From assembly GCF_030643805.1 (NCBI RefSeq), contig NZ_CP094656.1, forward strand, positions 248,001 to 312,000: 64,000 nucleotides of DNA, read 5' to 3'. Position 1 is the stretch's first letter, and each line of letters starts with the position of its first letter. The notes under the pieces are model-generated. The model saw nothing but the letters and a program-made list of their open reading frames with translations. It was not told the origin of the DNA and ran no database searches. A program made the translations under genes and the position numbers. Positions 7,685 through 17,058 of this stretch are shown piece after piece. This DNA comes from Alkalihalobacillus sp. AL-G (lineage in GTDB: Bacteria; Bacillota; Bacilli; Bacillales; Fictibacillaceae).

Positions 7685-8608
7685 TTATCGTGGATCCACA
7701 TAAATTCTAGCAACCTGACTGATGAGCTGAGTGACAAAAACAATCATCATAAAACTCATGGCTAGACCAATAACCATCTCAGCTTCGTATTCGGATACAT
7801 ATCCGATGCTATATACATTCGTGTAGTGAAAGGCTTTGAACAATCGATAGGCAGCACCCTTATAATCAAGTAAATATTCAACGATAAGGAGATTCGATAG
7901 GATATACAACATGACTGAAGATAAATGACTTAGAACTGCCCCCCAACAATTTTTCAAAATATGATTGTAGAGAATGATTTTTCGAGTGAACCCTTTCGAT
8001 TTTGCGACAAGGACATACTGTTGTATTTCTTCACCTTCAATCGCGCCTGAAGTGATTCTCGCGATATACATAAGCGGATAGATAGAAACGAGAATCGAAG
8101 GGAGGATAAAGCTATACCAATGATCATAGCCGAAAAATTCAATGAATGGAAAATAAAAAATAACCAACCATTGCAAACATAGAATCAGGAAAAAATCAGG
8201 GATTGCAAGGAAAAAAGAGGTCGCATTTTTGCCTAGTATTCGTTTCCGGCTTGCCGTATTAAGATAATCAAAAATCCCCTTCCATACCCCAACTAGAATG
8301 CTGATAATAAAGGAAGTCAAGATTATAAGCAGGCTCCGCGGCAAATACTCGACGATTTCTTCTTCGACAGTACGATGAGGGTACATCGTTCCGCCTAAAC
8401 TATTGTTTTCCCAAATACCCGTGACATATTGTATAAGGTTATCCTTGTAAACGGACCAATTGAATCCATATTGAAACTCGATAACGGCTGGGTGGTTTTT
8501 GCTCGGAACCGTCGTTACCTCTCGGGGTGCTAAAACAACAAGGACAATTACGATCAACGCGGCTAAATATAACAAGCAAGTTTTTACTACGCCTCGAACC
8601 AATTGCAA
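7685..8608 (-). CDS. ABC transporter permease, peptide/nickel (OppB/DppB) type
   Basis: A 307-residue membrane protein with an N-terminal helix, a periplasm-type loop, and a five-helix permease core. The coupling loop EEIQQYVLVAKSKGFTRKIILYNHILKN (about residues 195-222) is the EAA motif of dipeptide-type permeases. I chose the TTG at 8608 with GGGGGTAATG upstream; the overlapping ATG is out of frame. It is the first gene of a two-permease operon with the OppC-type gene. The usual ATPases OppD/F and binding protein OppA are missing nearby. It is quite diverged from standard Opp proteins, so the cargo is uncertain. Confidence 0.82.
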   Translation of the reverse strand: MQLVRGVVKTCLLYLAALIVIVLVVLAPREVTTVPSKNHPAVIEFQYGFNWSVYKDNLIQYVTGIWENNSLGGTMYPHRTVEEEIVEYLPRSLLIILTSFIISILVGVWKGIFDYLNTASRKRILGKNATSFFLAIPDFFLILCLQWLVIFYFPFIEFFGYDHWYSFILPSILVSIYPLMYIARITSGAIEGEEIQQYVLVAKSKGFTRKIILYNHILKNCWGAVLSHLSSVMLYILSNLLIVEYLLDYKGAAYRLFKAFHYTNVYSIGYVSEYEAEMVIGLAMSFMMIVFVTQLISQVARIYVDPR

Positions 8609-8696
8609 ACATTACCCCCCTAACTACTTCCCGACAAGCTGTAATAACTGAATTCTGTATCTTTTTTACAATCCCTTTAAAAATGTGATGGAGAGA

Positions 8697-8725
8697 CAAA
8701 AAAACAGCCGCATGGGCTGTTTTTA
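8697..8725 (-). terminator. Hairpin terminator of the SurA-like lipoprotein gene
   Basis: Read leftward: AAAACAGCC, a short loop, GGCTGTTTTTTTG. The stem overlaps the stop codon of the lipoprotein gene at 8723. Confidence 0.85.
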
Positions 8726-9460
8726 GATCAATACTGCAATCTCTGCATCTTCTTTAAGCTGTTTAATCTTTTCAGTCATTTTCTTTTGTTTCTTTTGGCT
8801 TTCAAGCTGAATCTTGATTTGTCCTTTTACATCCTCATAGGGAGGTGGTTCCTTCCCTTTTGTTTGTTCTTTGAATTTATTGTAGTAGTCCTTCATTTCT
8901 TTTTCAGAAACATCTTCAATTTTAATTTCCTTTTCCATGTAGGTTTTGTACGTGAGGTTTTTGGCGAGCTGAGCTTTTAACTCATCCTCGGTCATATTGT
9001 TCTTTTTCAATGCTTCCTCAAATTTCTTGTCGTCATTGTCAAAGTTCTTTTTAATAGCTGTCAATTCTTTTTCAACGGCTTCACCAGATGCTTTGTACCC
9101 CTTTTTCTCAGCGTCTTGGAGTACGACTGTAAAGTCAATAAGGGTTTTCAGGATCTGGTCTTTTATTTGATTTTCAGCCTTTTCGGTTGTCGGGTCTTGT
9201 CCCATCTGTTGATATTGCAATTGAATTTGAGAAAGTGCACGGTTGTAATCGGCACCTTTAAGTTCAGTACCATTGACCAACGCAATGACTTTATCCTCTT
9301 TTATTTGTTGTTCTTCAAGCTTCTTCTCATCAACTTGAGTGTTCTTTTCCTCTTTTGGAGCTGTTTCTTCTTTATCTTTGTTGCCTTTTTCATCTCCATT
9401 ACACGCTGCAAGTACAACAGTCAGTAACGCCACAAGGGCGAATTTCATTAGTTTTTTCAA
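8723..9460 (-). CDS. SurA/PrsA-type N-terminal-domain lipoprotein chaperone
   Basis: A 245-residue lipoprotein with signal peptide and lipobox LAAC (Cys about residue 20), then a Lys/Glu-rich linker. The helical domain from about residue 55 (DKVIALVNGTELKGADYNRAL) to the end matches the SurA_N/trigger-factor-like chaperone fold. A parvulin-type prolyl isomerase domain, present in full PrsA, is absent, so it is likely a chaperone rather than an isomerase. It probably assists folding of exported proteins at the outer face of the membrane. The protein is unusually charged (many Lys and Glu). Transcribed alone, with its own terminator. Confidence 0.82.
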   Translation of the reverse strand: MKKLMKFALVALLTVVLAACNGDEKGNKDKEETAPKEEKNTQVDEKKLEEQQIKEDKVIALVNGTELKGADYNRALSQIQLQYQQMGQDPTTEKAENQIKDQILKTLIDFTVVLQDAEKKGYKASGEAVEKELTAIKKNFDNDDKKFEEALKKNNMTEDELKAQLAKNLTYKTYMEKEIKIEDVSEKEMKDYYNKFKEQTKGKEPPPYEDVKGQIKIQLESQKKQKKMTEKIKQLKEDAEIAVLI

Positions 9461-9684
9461 GTTGGCTATCTCCCTTCAGAATACAATTCGCATACTGCCC
9501 TAAGAAGTGGGGGTGTTGTAATCCCATTTTCTAACACTAAACGAAAATTTATTTTATTGCAAGAAATAGACCAAGATTGATTGAAAGATAGGTCGTTCTC
9601 AGGGTTGGATTTAACCGAACAGATACTGTCCGATCGTCTTTTTGAACGTTAAAACAGGAAACGTATTTGTATGTAGAAAAAGTG

Positions 9685-9770
9685 TTGACAATTATCAAAG
9701 TGTATTGTAGTGTTTATTGAATAAAAATACATTATAATAAATATTAATACAACAAAAGGAGTGAGGGGTA
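9685..9770 (+). promoter_or_regulatory. argG promoter region with ArgR/AhrC-type ARG box
   Basis: A -35-like TTGACA lies at 9685-9690. ATTGAATAAAAATACAT at 9716-9732 closely resembles the Gram-positive ARG box (CATGAATAAAAATGCAA type), and a weaker AT-rich copy follows at about 9738-9750. The ribosome binding site AAAGGAGTGAGGGG precedes the TTG start at 9771. Arginine-dependent repression by AhrC/ArgR is inferred from this match. Confidence 0.7.
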
Positions 9771-10997
9771 TTGAATAAAAATAAGGTTGTTTTAGCTTAT
9801 TCAGGTGGTTTGGACACATCTGTTGCGGTGAAATGGATACAAGAAAAATACGGGTATGATGTGATTGCACTAGGTTTGGATGTCGGAGAAGGAAAAGACC
9901 TTGAAGCGATCAAAACGAAGGCGCTCGATGTTGGTGCGATTAAAGCGATTATGGTCGATGCGAAGGAGCTGCTTGCAAAGGACTATCTGCTTCCGGCTTT
10001 AAAAGCAAACTGTTTGTATGAAGGGAAATATCCGTTATCATCCGCACTTTCCCGACCATTGATCTCGAAGCTGCTTGTTGAAGTAGCCGAACAGGACGGG
10101 GCCGTTGCTGTTGCTCATGGCTGTACTGGAAAAGGAAATGATCAGGTTCGATTCGAAGTGTCAATCCAGGCGTTGAACCCGAATCTTGAAGTGTTGGCAC
10201 CAGTCCGCGAATGGGGGATGACAAGAGATGAGGAAATCGAGTACGCCGATAAGCACAATATTCCGATTCCAGTTGATTTAGATAATCCATATTCGATTGA
10301 CGCTAACATTTGGGGACGTGCCTGCGAGGCAGGAGTGTTAGAAAATCCATGGAATGAGGCGCCAGAAGGTGCTTTTGATTGGACTGCTCCGATTGAGATG
10401 ACACCAGATATAACTGAGTATATTGAATTAGGATTTGACAAGGGTGTGCCCGTTTCCCTGAATGGTGAAGAGATGGAACTCGTTGCCCTGATTGAATCGC
10501 TAAATGTTATGGGCGGTAAGCATGGAATCGGAAGAATCGATCATATTGAGAATCGTCTCGTCGGAATAAAATCGCGAGAGGTCTATGAAAATCCTGCGGC
10601 AATCCTTTTGATCCAAGCCCATAAAGAATTGGAATTTTTGACCTTACCTCGAGAGGTGACAAAGTTCAAAACCCAGGTCGATCAGCAAATGGCACAGCTC
10701 GTTTATGATGGACTATGGTATTCACCGCTAAAGACTGCGCTTGATGCTTTTATTCAGGATACACAAAAGGTTGTGTCCGGGACGATAAGAATGAAGCTTT
10801 ATAAAGGAAATTTCATGGTGGTCGGACGTAAATCTGCACATAGCTTATACAATGAAGCACTTGCAACCTATTCGAAAGGGGATCTATTTGACCACAACGC
10901 AGCAGTAGGTTTTATCAAACTGTGGGGGCTATCAACAAAAACCTATACAGAAGTGAATCAAAAGGAACCCGCGCAAAAAGGCGTACAGTCTAACTAA
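9771..10997 (+). CDS. argG: Argininosuccinate synthase
   Basis: Joins citrulline and aspartate with ATP to give argininosuccinate, the penultimate step of arginine synthesis in the cytoplasm. The 408 residues begin with the PP-loop [10 protein letters not shown] (about 9-18). [13 protein letters not shown] (about 118-130) is the conserved synthase signature, and the length is standard. The start is TTG at 9771, directly after AAAGGAGTGAGGGG. It is followed after 20 bp by argH, forming an operon. An ARG box sits in the promoter. No irregularity is seen. Confidence 0.97.
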   Translation: MNKNKVVLAYSGGLDTSVAVKWIQEKYGYDVIALGLDVGEGKDLEAIKTKALDVGAIKAIMVDAKELLAKDYLLPALKANCLYEGKYPLSSALSRPLISKLLVEVAEQDGAVAVAHGCTGKGNDQVRFEVSIQALNPNLEVLAPVREWGMTRDEEIEYADKHNIPIPVDLDNPYSIDANIWGRACEAGVLENPWNEAPEGAFDWTAPIEMTPDITEYIELGFDKGVPVSLNGEEMELVALIESLNVMGGKHGIGRIDHIENRLVGIKSREVYENPAAILLIQAHKELEFLTLPREVTKFKTQVDQQMAQLVYDGLWYSPLKTALDAFIQDTQKVVSGTIRMKLYKGNFMVVGRKSAHSLYNEALATYSKGDLFDHNAAVGFIKLWGLSTKTYTEVNQKEPAQKGVQSN

Positions 10998-11017
10998 ACG
11001 ATTTGGAGGGGAAACGG

Positions 11018-12400
11018 ATGTCGAAGCTTTGGGGCGGAAGGTTTACAAAAGAAACGAACCAGCTTGTCGAACAATTCACTGCATCTATATCATTCGATCA
11101 GCGTTTAGCAAAGGAAGACATAATAGGAAGCCTAGCACACGTTCAAATGCTTGCCGAATGTAACATTATCACGGAGGAAGATGCAGACACAATCAAGTCA
11201 GGTCTTCAATCTCTACAAAAAAAGATTTCAGAAGGAGCACTGGATTTTCACGTTGAACATGAAGATATCCATATGAACATAGAAAAGTACTTGATTGATG
11301 AAATCGGGCCGGTTGGCGGCAAGCTTCATACTGGCCGTAGCCGAAATGACCAGGTAGCCACCGATATGCATTTATATTTACGGGAAAGAACAGTCGAATT
11401 TATTGAATTGATTGAAGCCGTTCAAGCGGCACTCTTAGCACAGGCGAAAGACAACATAGACACTATTTTGCCAGGATATACACATCTACAACGTGCTCAA
11501 CCCATCTCGTTTGCCCACCACTTGTTGGCGTATTTTTGGATGTTTGAACGAGACAAGGAACGACTGTATGACAGTCAAAAGCGAATTAACGTTCTGCCGC
11601 TTGGTGCAGGGGCCTTGGCAGGGACAACGTTTCCGATTGATCGGGACCGGGTGGCAGATCTATTACAGTTTGATTCAGTATATGCGAACAGCATCGATGC
11701 AGTAAGCGATCGGGATTTCATTGTTGAGTTCCTTTCAATTGCATCAATCACGATGACTCATATTTCAAGGTTATCTGAGGAACTTGTAATTTGGTCGAGT
11801 CAGGAGTTCGGGTTCATCGAGCTGGATGATTCATTTTGTACTGGTTCAAGCATTATGCCGCAGAAGAAGAACCCTGATGTTCCAGAGCTATTACGGGCGA
11901 AAACCGGCCGTACATACGGAAACCTTATCGGACTTCTTACGGTATTAAAAGGCTTGCCACTTGCCTACAACAAGGATATGCAGGAGGATAAGGAAGGGAT
12001 GTTCGACACGGTCGAAACACTCGAAGGCTCCTTGAAGCTTTTAGCTCCGATGATCGAGACGATGATGGTCAATCGCCAAACGATGCGAAAAGCGGTGACA
12101 GAGGATTACTCGAATGCGACCGATCTTGCCGATTACCTCGTTACAAAAGGACTTCCATTTCGAGAGGCTCACGAAATCACCGGGAGAATCGTATTGTATG
12201 CGATTAAAAATCAACAGTACTTATTGGAGGTAAGAATTGAGGAATATAAGCGGTTCAGCTCATTGTTTGAAGATGACATCTATGAAATTCTTGCACCTGA
12301 ACATGTGATGAACGCAAGGAACAGCCTTGGTGGTACAGCGACTTCACAGGTCAAAAAGCAAATTGTGAAGGCCGATAGCATACTGAATCAGCATGATTGA
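11018..12400 (+). CDS. argH: Argininosuccinate lyase
   Basis: Splits argininosuccinate into arginine and fumarate. I start at ATG 11018 (MSKLWGGRF), preceded by GGAGGGG; an upstream in-frame TTG overlaps that ribosome binding site and is not needed. The fumarase/aspartase superfamily signature [12 protein letters not shown] lies at about residues 277-288. HTGRSRNDQ (about 105-113) is the substrate-binding loop. Length of 460 residues is standard. Co-transcribed with argG and ended by a strong hairpin at 12412-12438. Confidence 0.97.
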   Translation: MSKLWGGRFTKETNQLVEQFTASISFDQRLAKEDIIGSLAHVQMLAECNIITEEDADTIKSGLQSLQKKISEGALDFHVEHEDIHMNIEKYLIDEIGPVGGKLHTGRSRNDQVATDMHLYLRERTVEFIELIEAVQAALLAQAKDNIDTILPGYTHLQRAQPISFAHHLLAYFWMFERDKERLYDSQKRINVLPLGAGALAGTTFPIDRDRVADLLQFDSVYANSIDAVSDRDFIVEFLSIASITMTHISRLSEELVIWSSQEFGFIELDDSFCTGSSIMPQKKNPDVPELLRAKTGRTYGNLIGLLTVLKGLPLAYNKDMQEDKEGMFDTVETLEGSLKLLAPMIETMMVNRQTMRKAVTEDYSNATDLADYLVTKGLPFREAHEITGRIVLYAIKNQQYLLEVRIEEYKRFSSLFEDDIYEILAPEHVMNARNSLGGTATSQVKKQIVKADSILNQHD

Positions 12401-12411
12401 TTATTCATATA

Positions 12412-12438
12412 AAGCTCCTTGGAGAAGGGGCTTTTTTC
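12412..12438 (+). terminator. argGH terminator
   Basis: AAGCTCCTT, loop GGAG, AAGGGGCTT followed by TTTT: a 9-bp stem with one G-T pair. Confidence 0.9.
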
Positions 12439-12620
12439 GTTTGACTTCTTTTAATGGGGTTGTTATACATATATACTGTGTGGTCGTTCCGGTTTAGGGG
12501 CTTTGCGGAAGAAAAAGTAGTAAACATAATCAGGGTAGATGCACCGGTTACACGTGTCCGAGTCTATCCACAGCGAAAAACATTGCACCTATCAAAATTT
12601 CAAGAGAAAGGGAGTTACAT

Positions 12621-13487
12621 ATGAAAAAATTCATTTCTACACTTATTATAACCTCACTTGCGGTTCTATCAATGGCAGGCTGTGCTGGCGGTGAGAATGG
12701 AAGCGGCGGAGAAAGCAAAGGGACCATTACCTTCGGATTGAACAACTGGGCGGAAAACATTGCGATATCAAATATGTGGAAGGTCATCCTTGAAGAGAAG
12801 GGTTATACGGTCAAATTGAAATCGATGGAAAAGTCTCCTGTATGGGCTGGCATTGCACAAGGTGATCTGGATGTGTCCCCTGAAGTTTGGCTGCCTACAA
12901 CAGATAAACCATTATACGAAGAATATAAAGACGAAATCGCACTTCATGAATCATGGTATGAAGGGACAGGGTTGGGATTGGTCGTTCCAAAATATATGGA
13001 CATTGATAGTATTGAGCAGTTGAATGCTAAGAAAGATGAGCTTGGACTTACTCAATTAATAGGAATTGACCCAGGTGCAAGCTTGATGAAACTGACACGT
13101 GATGCGATCAAAGAGTATGATTTGAATTACGAACTGGTCGAAAGTTCCGGTCCTGCGATGATGAGTGTATTAGATAAAGCCTATAATAATGAAGAGCCGG
13201 TCATCGTAACACTATGGAATCCACACTGGGCGTTCGCCGAGTATGAACTCAAATACTTAAAAGATCCAAAAAAGGTTTATGGAGAACCAGATGACATTTA
13301 TTTCATGACGAGAAAAGGGTTCAAAGAGGACTTTCCTGAAGTTCTGAAATGGATGAACAATTGGGAAATGGATGACCAATCTCTAGGTGAACTGATGGCA
13401 GTCATCAATGAAAACGATGATGCACTAGAAGGAGCCAAGCAGTGGGTTAAGGATAATCAGGACCTTGTTGATGAGTGGATAAACTAA
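12621..13487 (+). CDS. Orphan glycine betaine-type ABC substrate-binding lipoprotein
   Basis: A 288-residue secreted lipoprotein with lipobox MAGC (Cys about residue 21) and a Gly/Ser linker. The lobe order is FGLNNWAENIAISNMW (about 37-52) first and GIDPGASLMK (about 147-156) second, the reverse of OpuAC at the left edge. Residues VTLWNPHWAF correspond to the Trp-containing betaine pocket (TGWTPHWMF in OpuAC); here a Leu replaces the Gly before Trp. No permease or ATPase gene is adjacent, so it may feed OpuA or another betaine/choline system elsewhere. It has its own promoter region (12441-12620) and terminator (13501-13530). Confidence 0.88.
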   Translation: MKKFISTLIITSLAVLSMAGCAGGENGSGGESKGTITFGLNNWAENIAISNMWKVILEEKGYTVKLKSMEKSPVWAGIAQGDLDVSPEVWLPTTDKPLYEEYKDEIALHESWYEGTGLGLVVPKYMDIDSIEQLNAKKDELGLTQLIGIDPGASLMKLTRDAIKEYDLNYELVESSGPAMMSVLDKAYNNEEPVIVTLWNPHWAFAEYELKYLKDPKKVYGEPDDIYFMTRKGFKEDFPEVLKWMNNWEMDDQSLGELMAVINENDDALEGAKQWVKDNQDLVDEWIN

Positions 13488-13500
13488 AAGGATTCGAAAG

Positions 13501-13530
13501 GAGAGCTGATATTTGAACAGCTCTCTTTTC
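13501..13530 (+). terminator. Terminator after the orphan binding protein
   Basis: GAGAGCTG (13501-13508) pairs perfectly with CAGCTCTC (13518-13525), followed by TTTTCT. Confidence 0.88.
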
Positions 13531-13610
13531 TATGAAATAGTAAAAGGAGAATTTCTTAACGTCACAAATCTAAAGTTCGCTAGGTTTATCACAACAAGGA
13601 GTGATCGCTC

Positions 13611-14234
13611 GTGAGAATGGTTTTACTCAGCAGCTTGACGGAAAGTCTGAATCCAAACCTGGAGGCTAGGCTTAAGCAGATAATTCAGTTGGGGAAGGCA
13701 CGTTTAGGCTATATTCCCTCCCAATATGATCGGGAAAGGTTTTATTTTGAAAAAATGAAGCCGAATTTGGAGCGAATTGGATTCCGAGAATTTTTGTATT
13801 GCGACATCGATCAGGAGCATGATGAGGAAAATAAGGAACGGTTGCATCAATGTGATGCGGTTTTTCTTTCGGGTGGTAACACGTTTTACTTTCTGGGTAA
13901 TCTTCAAAAAAGGGGTCTTGTTTCATTTTTAACTGAGTATGTAAGGGACGGAGGAATGTTGATCGGTGTCAGTGCTGGTGCGATGGTGATGAGCACGACG
14001 ATTGACGTTGCAGGTATTATTGACCCGAACGATGTACAATTGGAAGACACTCGTGGGTTTGACCTTGTTCAGTTGCACTTTTTACCACATTATTCAAAGG
14101 AAGTACATTGGGATGATCTTGAAAATTTTTCAAAGCGACATGAACTTCCTGTTTATGGATGTAAGGATGATTCTGGTATCATCGTTGAGGATGATCGGGT
14201 CGAACGTTTTGGTCAAGTAGTGAAAATCGGATAG
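13611..14234 (+). CDS. Peptidase S51 family protein (dipeptidase E / YgaJ-like)
   Basis: A 207-residue class-I-glutamine-amidotransferase-fold hydrolase. The nucleophile elbow GVSAGAMVM (about residues 121-129) carries the Ser, and SGGNTFYFL (about 86-94) is the conserved family loop. Characterised members cleave Asp-X dipeptides, and cyanophycinase (CphB at 21815) belongs to the same family. The start is GTG at 13611 after AAGGAGTGAT; an ATG two codons later is possible. Its substrate could include beta-Asp-Arg released from cyanophycin, but only the family supports this. It stands as a single gene. Confidence 0.82.
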   Translation: MRMVLLSSLTESLNPNLEARLKQIIQLGKARLGYIPSQYDRERFYFEKMKPNLERIGFREFLYCDIDQEHDEENKERLHQCDAVFLSGGNTFYFLGNLQKRGLVSFLTEYVRDGGMLIGVSAGAMVMSTTIDVAGIIDPNDVQLEDTRGFDLVQLHFLPHYSKEVHWDDLENFSKRHELPVYGCKDDSGIIVEDDRVERFGQVVKIG

Positions 14235-14418
14235 CTAAATTGGAAAAATAGCGAATCTTCATACTGCTATATGTAACATTAGACAAGGAAAGACAAGTTA
14301 AGTATGGATTCCAGCAAGATTCTTTTACGAAAATCTGACCATATTCGGGGGGATACAGACTATAGTCCGCTTACAATTTTCGCAATTATCTTAGATTAAA
14401 AATCGGATCTTACCATGA

Positions 14419-14466
14419 AAAAGCACTTGCCTTTGGAGAATGAACGATCCATCGAGAGTGCTTTTC
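14419..14466 (+). terminator. Hairpin terminator upstream of the cad operon
   Basis: AAAAGCACT (14419-14427) pairs perfectly with AGTGCTTTT (14457-14465), then TCTC. It probably insulates cadCA from upstream transcription. The rest of 14235-14474 holds no supportable gene. Confidence 0.6.
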
Positions 14467-14474
14467 TCAATTCA

Positions 14475-14527
14475 TTGACAATTCATGATTCAAACAAATA
14501 TACTAATATTCAAATGAATGTTTGAAT
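14475..14527 (+). promoter_or_regulatory. cadCA promoter and CadC-type operator
   Basis: TTGACA at 14475-14480, 18 bp, then TATACT at 14499-14504. Overlapping the likely start point is a perfect inverted repeat ATTCAAA-N6-TTTGAAT at 14508-14527, like the known CadC operator on plasmid pI258. The ribosome binding site GAGGTGG at 14540-14546 serves cadC. Confidence 0.8.
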
Positions 14528-14552
14528 GAAAATACGCGTGAGGTGGTTCAAA

Positions 14553-14936
14553 ATGCCAGAGGATGATGTATGTAGAGTGACCTGTGTCCATGAGGATAAG
14601 GTCAATCAAATCAACAGGGATATTGAAAAGCAGGATACAATGTCTGTTGCGAAAATTTTTAAGGCACTTTCGGATGATACTAGGATTAAGATTGCATACG
14701 CCTTATCGATTGAAAATGAGCTTTGTGTTTGTGATGTTTCTAATATTGTCAATTGTACTGTCGCAACAGCTTCTCACCATTTACGGCTGCTGCGCAACAT
14801 GGGACTCGCTAAATACCGTAAAGAAGGAAAACTTGTGTACTATTCCTTGGATGATGATCATGTCCGAAAAATAATCCAAACTGCTTTTTCCCATATTGAG
14901 GAGGGGAAACATCTTGACACAGCAACAAAAAGTTAA
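14553..14936 (+). CDS. cadC: ArsR/SmtB-family metal-sensing repressor CadC
   Basis: Represses cadCA until Cd(II), Pb(II) or Zn(II) binds. I start at ATG 14553 (MPEDDVCRVTCVHEDK) after GAGGTGG, giving 127 residues; an ATG 27 bp upstream overlaps the operator. N-terminal Cys7 and Cys11 plus ELCVCDV (two Cys) reproduce the four-Cys sensor site of CadC. TVATASHHLRLLRNMGL is the recognition helix, and KEGKLVYYSL is the wing. The metal sensor is therefore intact even though cadA carries an in-frame stop. The 3' end overlaps the cadA start by 23 bp. Confidence 0.93.
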   Translation: MPEDDVCRVTCVHEDKVNQINRDIEKQDTMSVAKIFKALSDDTRIKIAYALSIENELCVCDVSNIVNCTVATASHHLRLLRNMGLAKYRKEGKLVYYSLDDDHVRKIIQTAFSHIEEGKHLDTATKS

Positions 14937-17058
14937 AGAAGCCCCGAAGCAAGTTTATCGTGTTTCGGGATTCACCTGAGCAAGCTGCGCGAAAAAGTTC
15001 GAAACGAACGTAAAGCACCTGGATGGTGTTTTTGATGCAAAAGTAAATTTCACTGCCTCTAAGCTTACGGTTATAGGCGAAACCAAGATCACTGACCTTG
15101 AAGAAGCCGGTGCATTTGAAAGCCTGAAGATACGGCCGGAGCATCAGTTGGAAGAAGAACGGAAAGAGCCGTTTTGGAAGCGGCATATGAATGTATTGCT
15201 CGCAGGAGCTTTACTGTTGGTTGGTTGGATCGTTGCCCTTTCAATTGGCGAAGAATCGCTTTTATCCATTCTATTTTATGCGGGATCAATTGCATTTGGC
15301 GGCTATCGTTTATTCAAAACAGGATTGAGAAACCTACTCCGTTTCGAGTTTGACATGCGTACGTTAATGACGATTGCGATCATTGGGGCCGTCATTATCG
15401 GAGAATGGGGAGAAGGGGCCATGGTCGTGATTCTATTTGCGATCAGCGAAATCCTTGAGTCGTATTCAATGGACAAAGCGAGGCAATCGATACGTGGTTT
15501 AATGGACATCGCCCCAAAAGAAGCGATAATCTGGAGAAACGGTTCAGAGGTATCGATGCCAGTTGAAGACATTCAAATAGGAGATGTGATGCTCGTTAAA
15601 CCTGGACAAAAGCTCGCGATGGATGGGGTCGTACGCCTTGGAACGTCATCAATCAACCAAGCTGCAATTACAGGGGAATCTGTTCCGGTGCAAAAAATAA
15701 CAGGGGATGACGTTTTTGCGGGAACATTGAATGAAGAAGGCTTTCTTGAGGTGGAGGTAACAAAGCAGGTAGAGGATACGACACTTGCTAAAATCATTCA
15801 TCTTGTGGAAGAGGCACAGGAGGAACGAGCCCCTTCACAATCGTTTATTGATCAGTTCGCAAAATACTACACGCCGATTATTATTGTCGTAGCGCTTTGT
15901 GTAGCAACAATTCCACCACTTTTGGGAGGCAGCTGGAGTGAGTGGCTCTATCAAGGACTTGCGGTTCTTGTTGTCGGTTGTCCGTGTGCACTCATCATTT
16001 CGACACCTGTTTCCATTGTGACAGCAATCGGTAATGCGGCTCGTAATGGCGTCTTGATTAAAGGAGGCGTTTACCTTGAAGAGGCTGGTAAACTACAGGC
16101 GATTGCCTTCGATAAAACAGGTACATTAACGAGAGGGACCCCAGAGGTTACTGATGTGTTCCTTTTATCCAATTATTCAGAGCATGAAGTCTTACAGGCT
16201 GCCGCACTGCTTGAAAGGAAGTCCCAACACCCACTAGCAACAGCAATCTGTAAGAAGGCAGAAGGGTTAGCGGTATCCTTAGAGAATCAGCCTCTGTTGA
16301 ACGATTTTCGCTCGCTAACCGGTAAAGGTGTATACGGAAAGATTAATGACACTTCTTTTTATGCCGGAAGTATTGGATTGTTCACCAGTGAGCTTGGGCT
16401 ATCCTTAACTGAGCAGCATACTGAAAAAGTCGAGGTCTTGCGTTCGGAAGGGAAAACGGTCATAGCTGTTGGGACAGACCGGGAAGTTATTGCTCTGATT
16501 GCGGTAGCCGATCCCGTTCGCAAAGAGAGTGCATCTGTTGTAAAAGCACTGAAAAAAATCAATATCCCGAATACGATCATGTTGACAGGTGATCATGAGA
16601 TGACAGCAAAGGCGATTGCGAAGGAAGTCGGAATGGATCAAGTTCAAGCAGGTCTTCTTCCTGAAGAAAAGCTGCAATATGTAAAGGACTTTCAAAATCA
16701 ATATGGCCGGGTAGCTATGGTCGGTGACGGGGTAAACGATGCTCCAGCACTTGTTGCCTCGACAGTCGGAATTGCCATGGGTGGTGCTGGGACAGATACC
16801 GCTCTTGAGACCGCAGACATTGCACTAATGGGAGATGATCTGAAAAAGCTTCCATTCACGATACAATTAAGCCGTAAGACGTTGCGGATCATCAAACAAA
16901 ACATCAGCTTTTCCATTGCCATTAAATTGGTCGCATTATTGCTCGTCATCCCGGGGTGGTTGACGCTCTGGATTGCAATATTTGCCGATATGGGTGCGAC
17001 CCTGCTCGTTACACTCAACGGACTCCGATTGCTTAGAGTAAAAGAAAAAAGGAATTAA
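14914..17058 (+). CDS. cadA: Cd/Zn/Pb-exporting P1B-type ATPase CadA with an in-frame TGA in its metal-binding CxxC
   Basis: Exports soft metal ions from the cytoplasm. The TTG at 14914 follows GAGGAGGGG and lies inside the cadC 3' end, matching the usual cadC-cadA overlap. The full frame is 714 codons. It begins with an HMA domain (YRVSGFT at codons 15-21), then TGA at codon 22 (14977-14979), then [11 protein letters not shown]. Homologues have Cys at that position (GFTCANC), so only the first Cys of CxxC is replaced. The frame stays open across all remaining codons. Core motifs are present: CPC at about codon 356, DKTGT at about 400 and GDGVND at about 604. If UGA stops translation, a 636-residue core could start at TTG 15148, which has GGAG six bases upstream. 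See findings for selenocysteine versus nonsense mutation. Confidence 0.9.
14977..14979 (+). other. In-frame TGA codon at the conserved first Cys of the CadA HMA domain
   Basis: The TGA is one base away from TGC or TGT (Cys). Two small hairpins lie downstream in the coding sequence: GTTCG-AAA-CGAAC (14997-15009, loop 22 nt after TGA) and AAAGCACC-TGGAT-GGTGTTTT (15012-15032, 8 pairs with one G-T, loop 40 nt after TGA). Bacterial SECIS elements sit just after UGA with a G early in the loop; neither hairpin is a clear match. Confidence 0.85.

Noticed and set aside
15148-17058. Treating the 636-codon frame as the native CadA start
   Set aside because: The cadC-overlapping TTG at 14914 has a far better ribosome binding site and encodes a recognisable HMA domain; 15148 is at most a rescue start.
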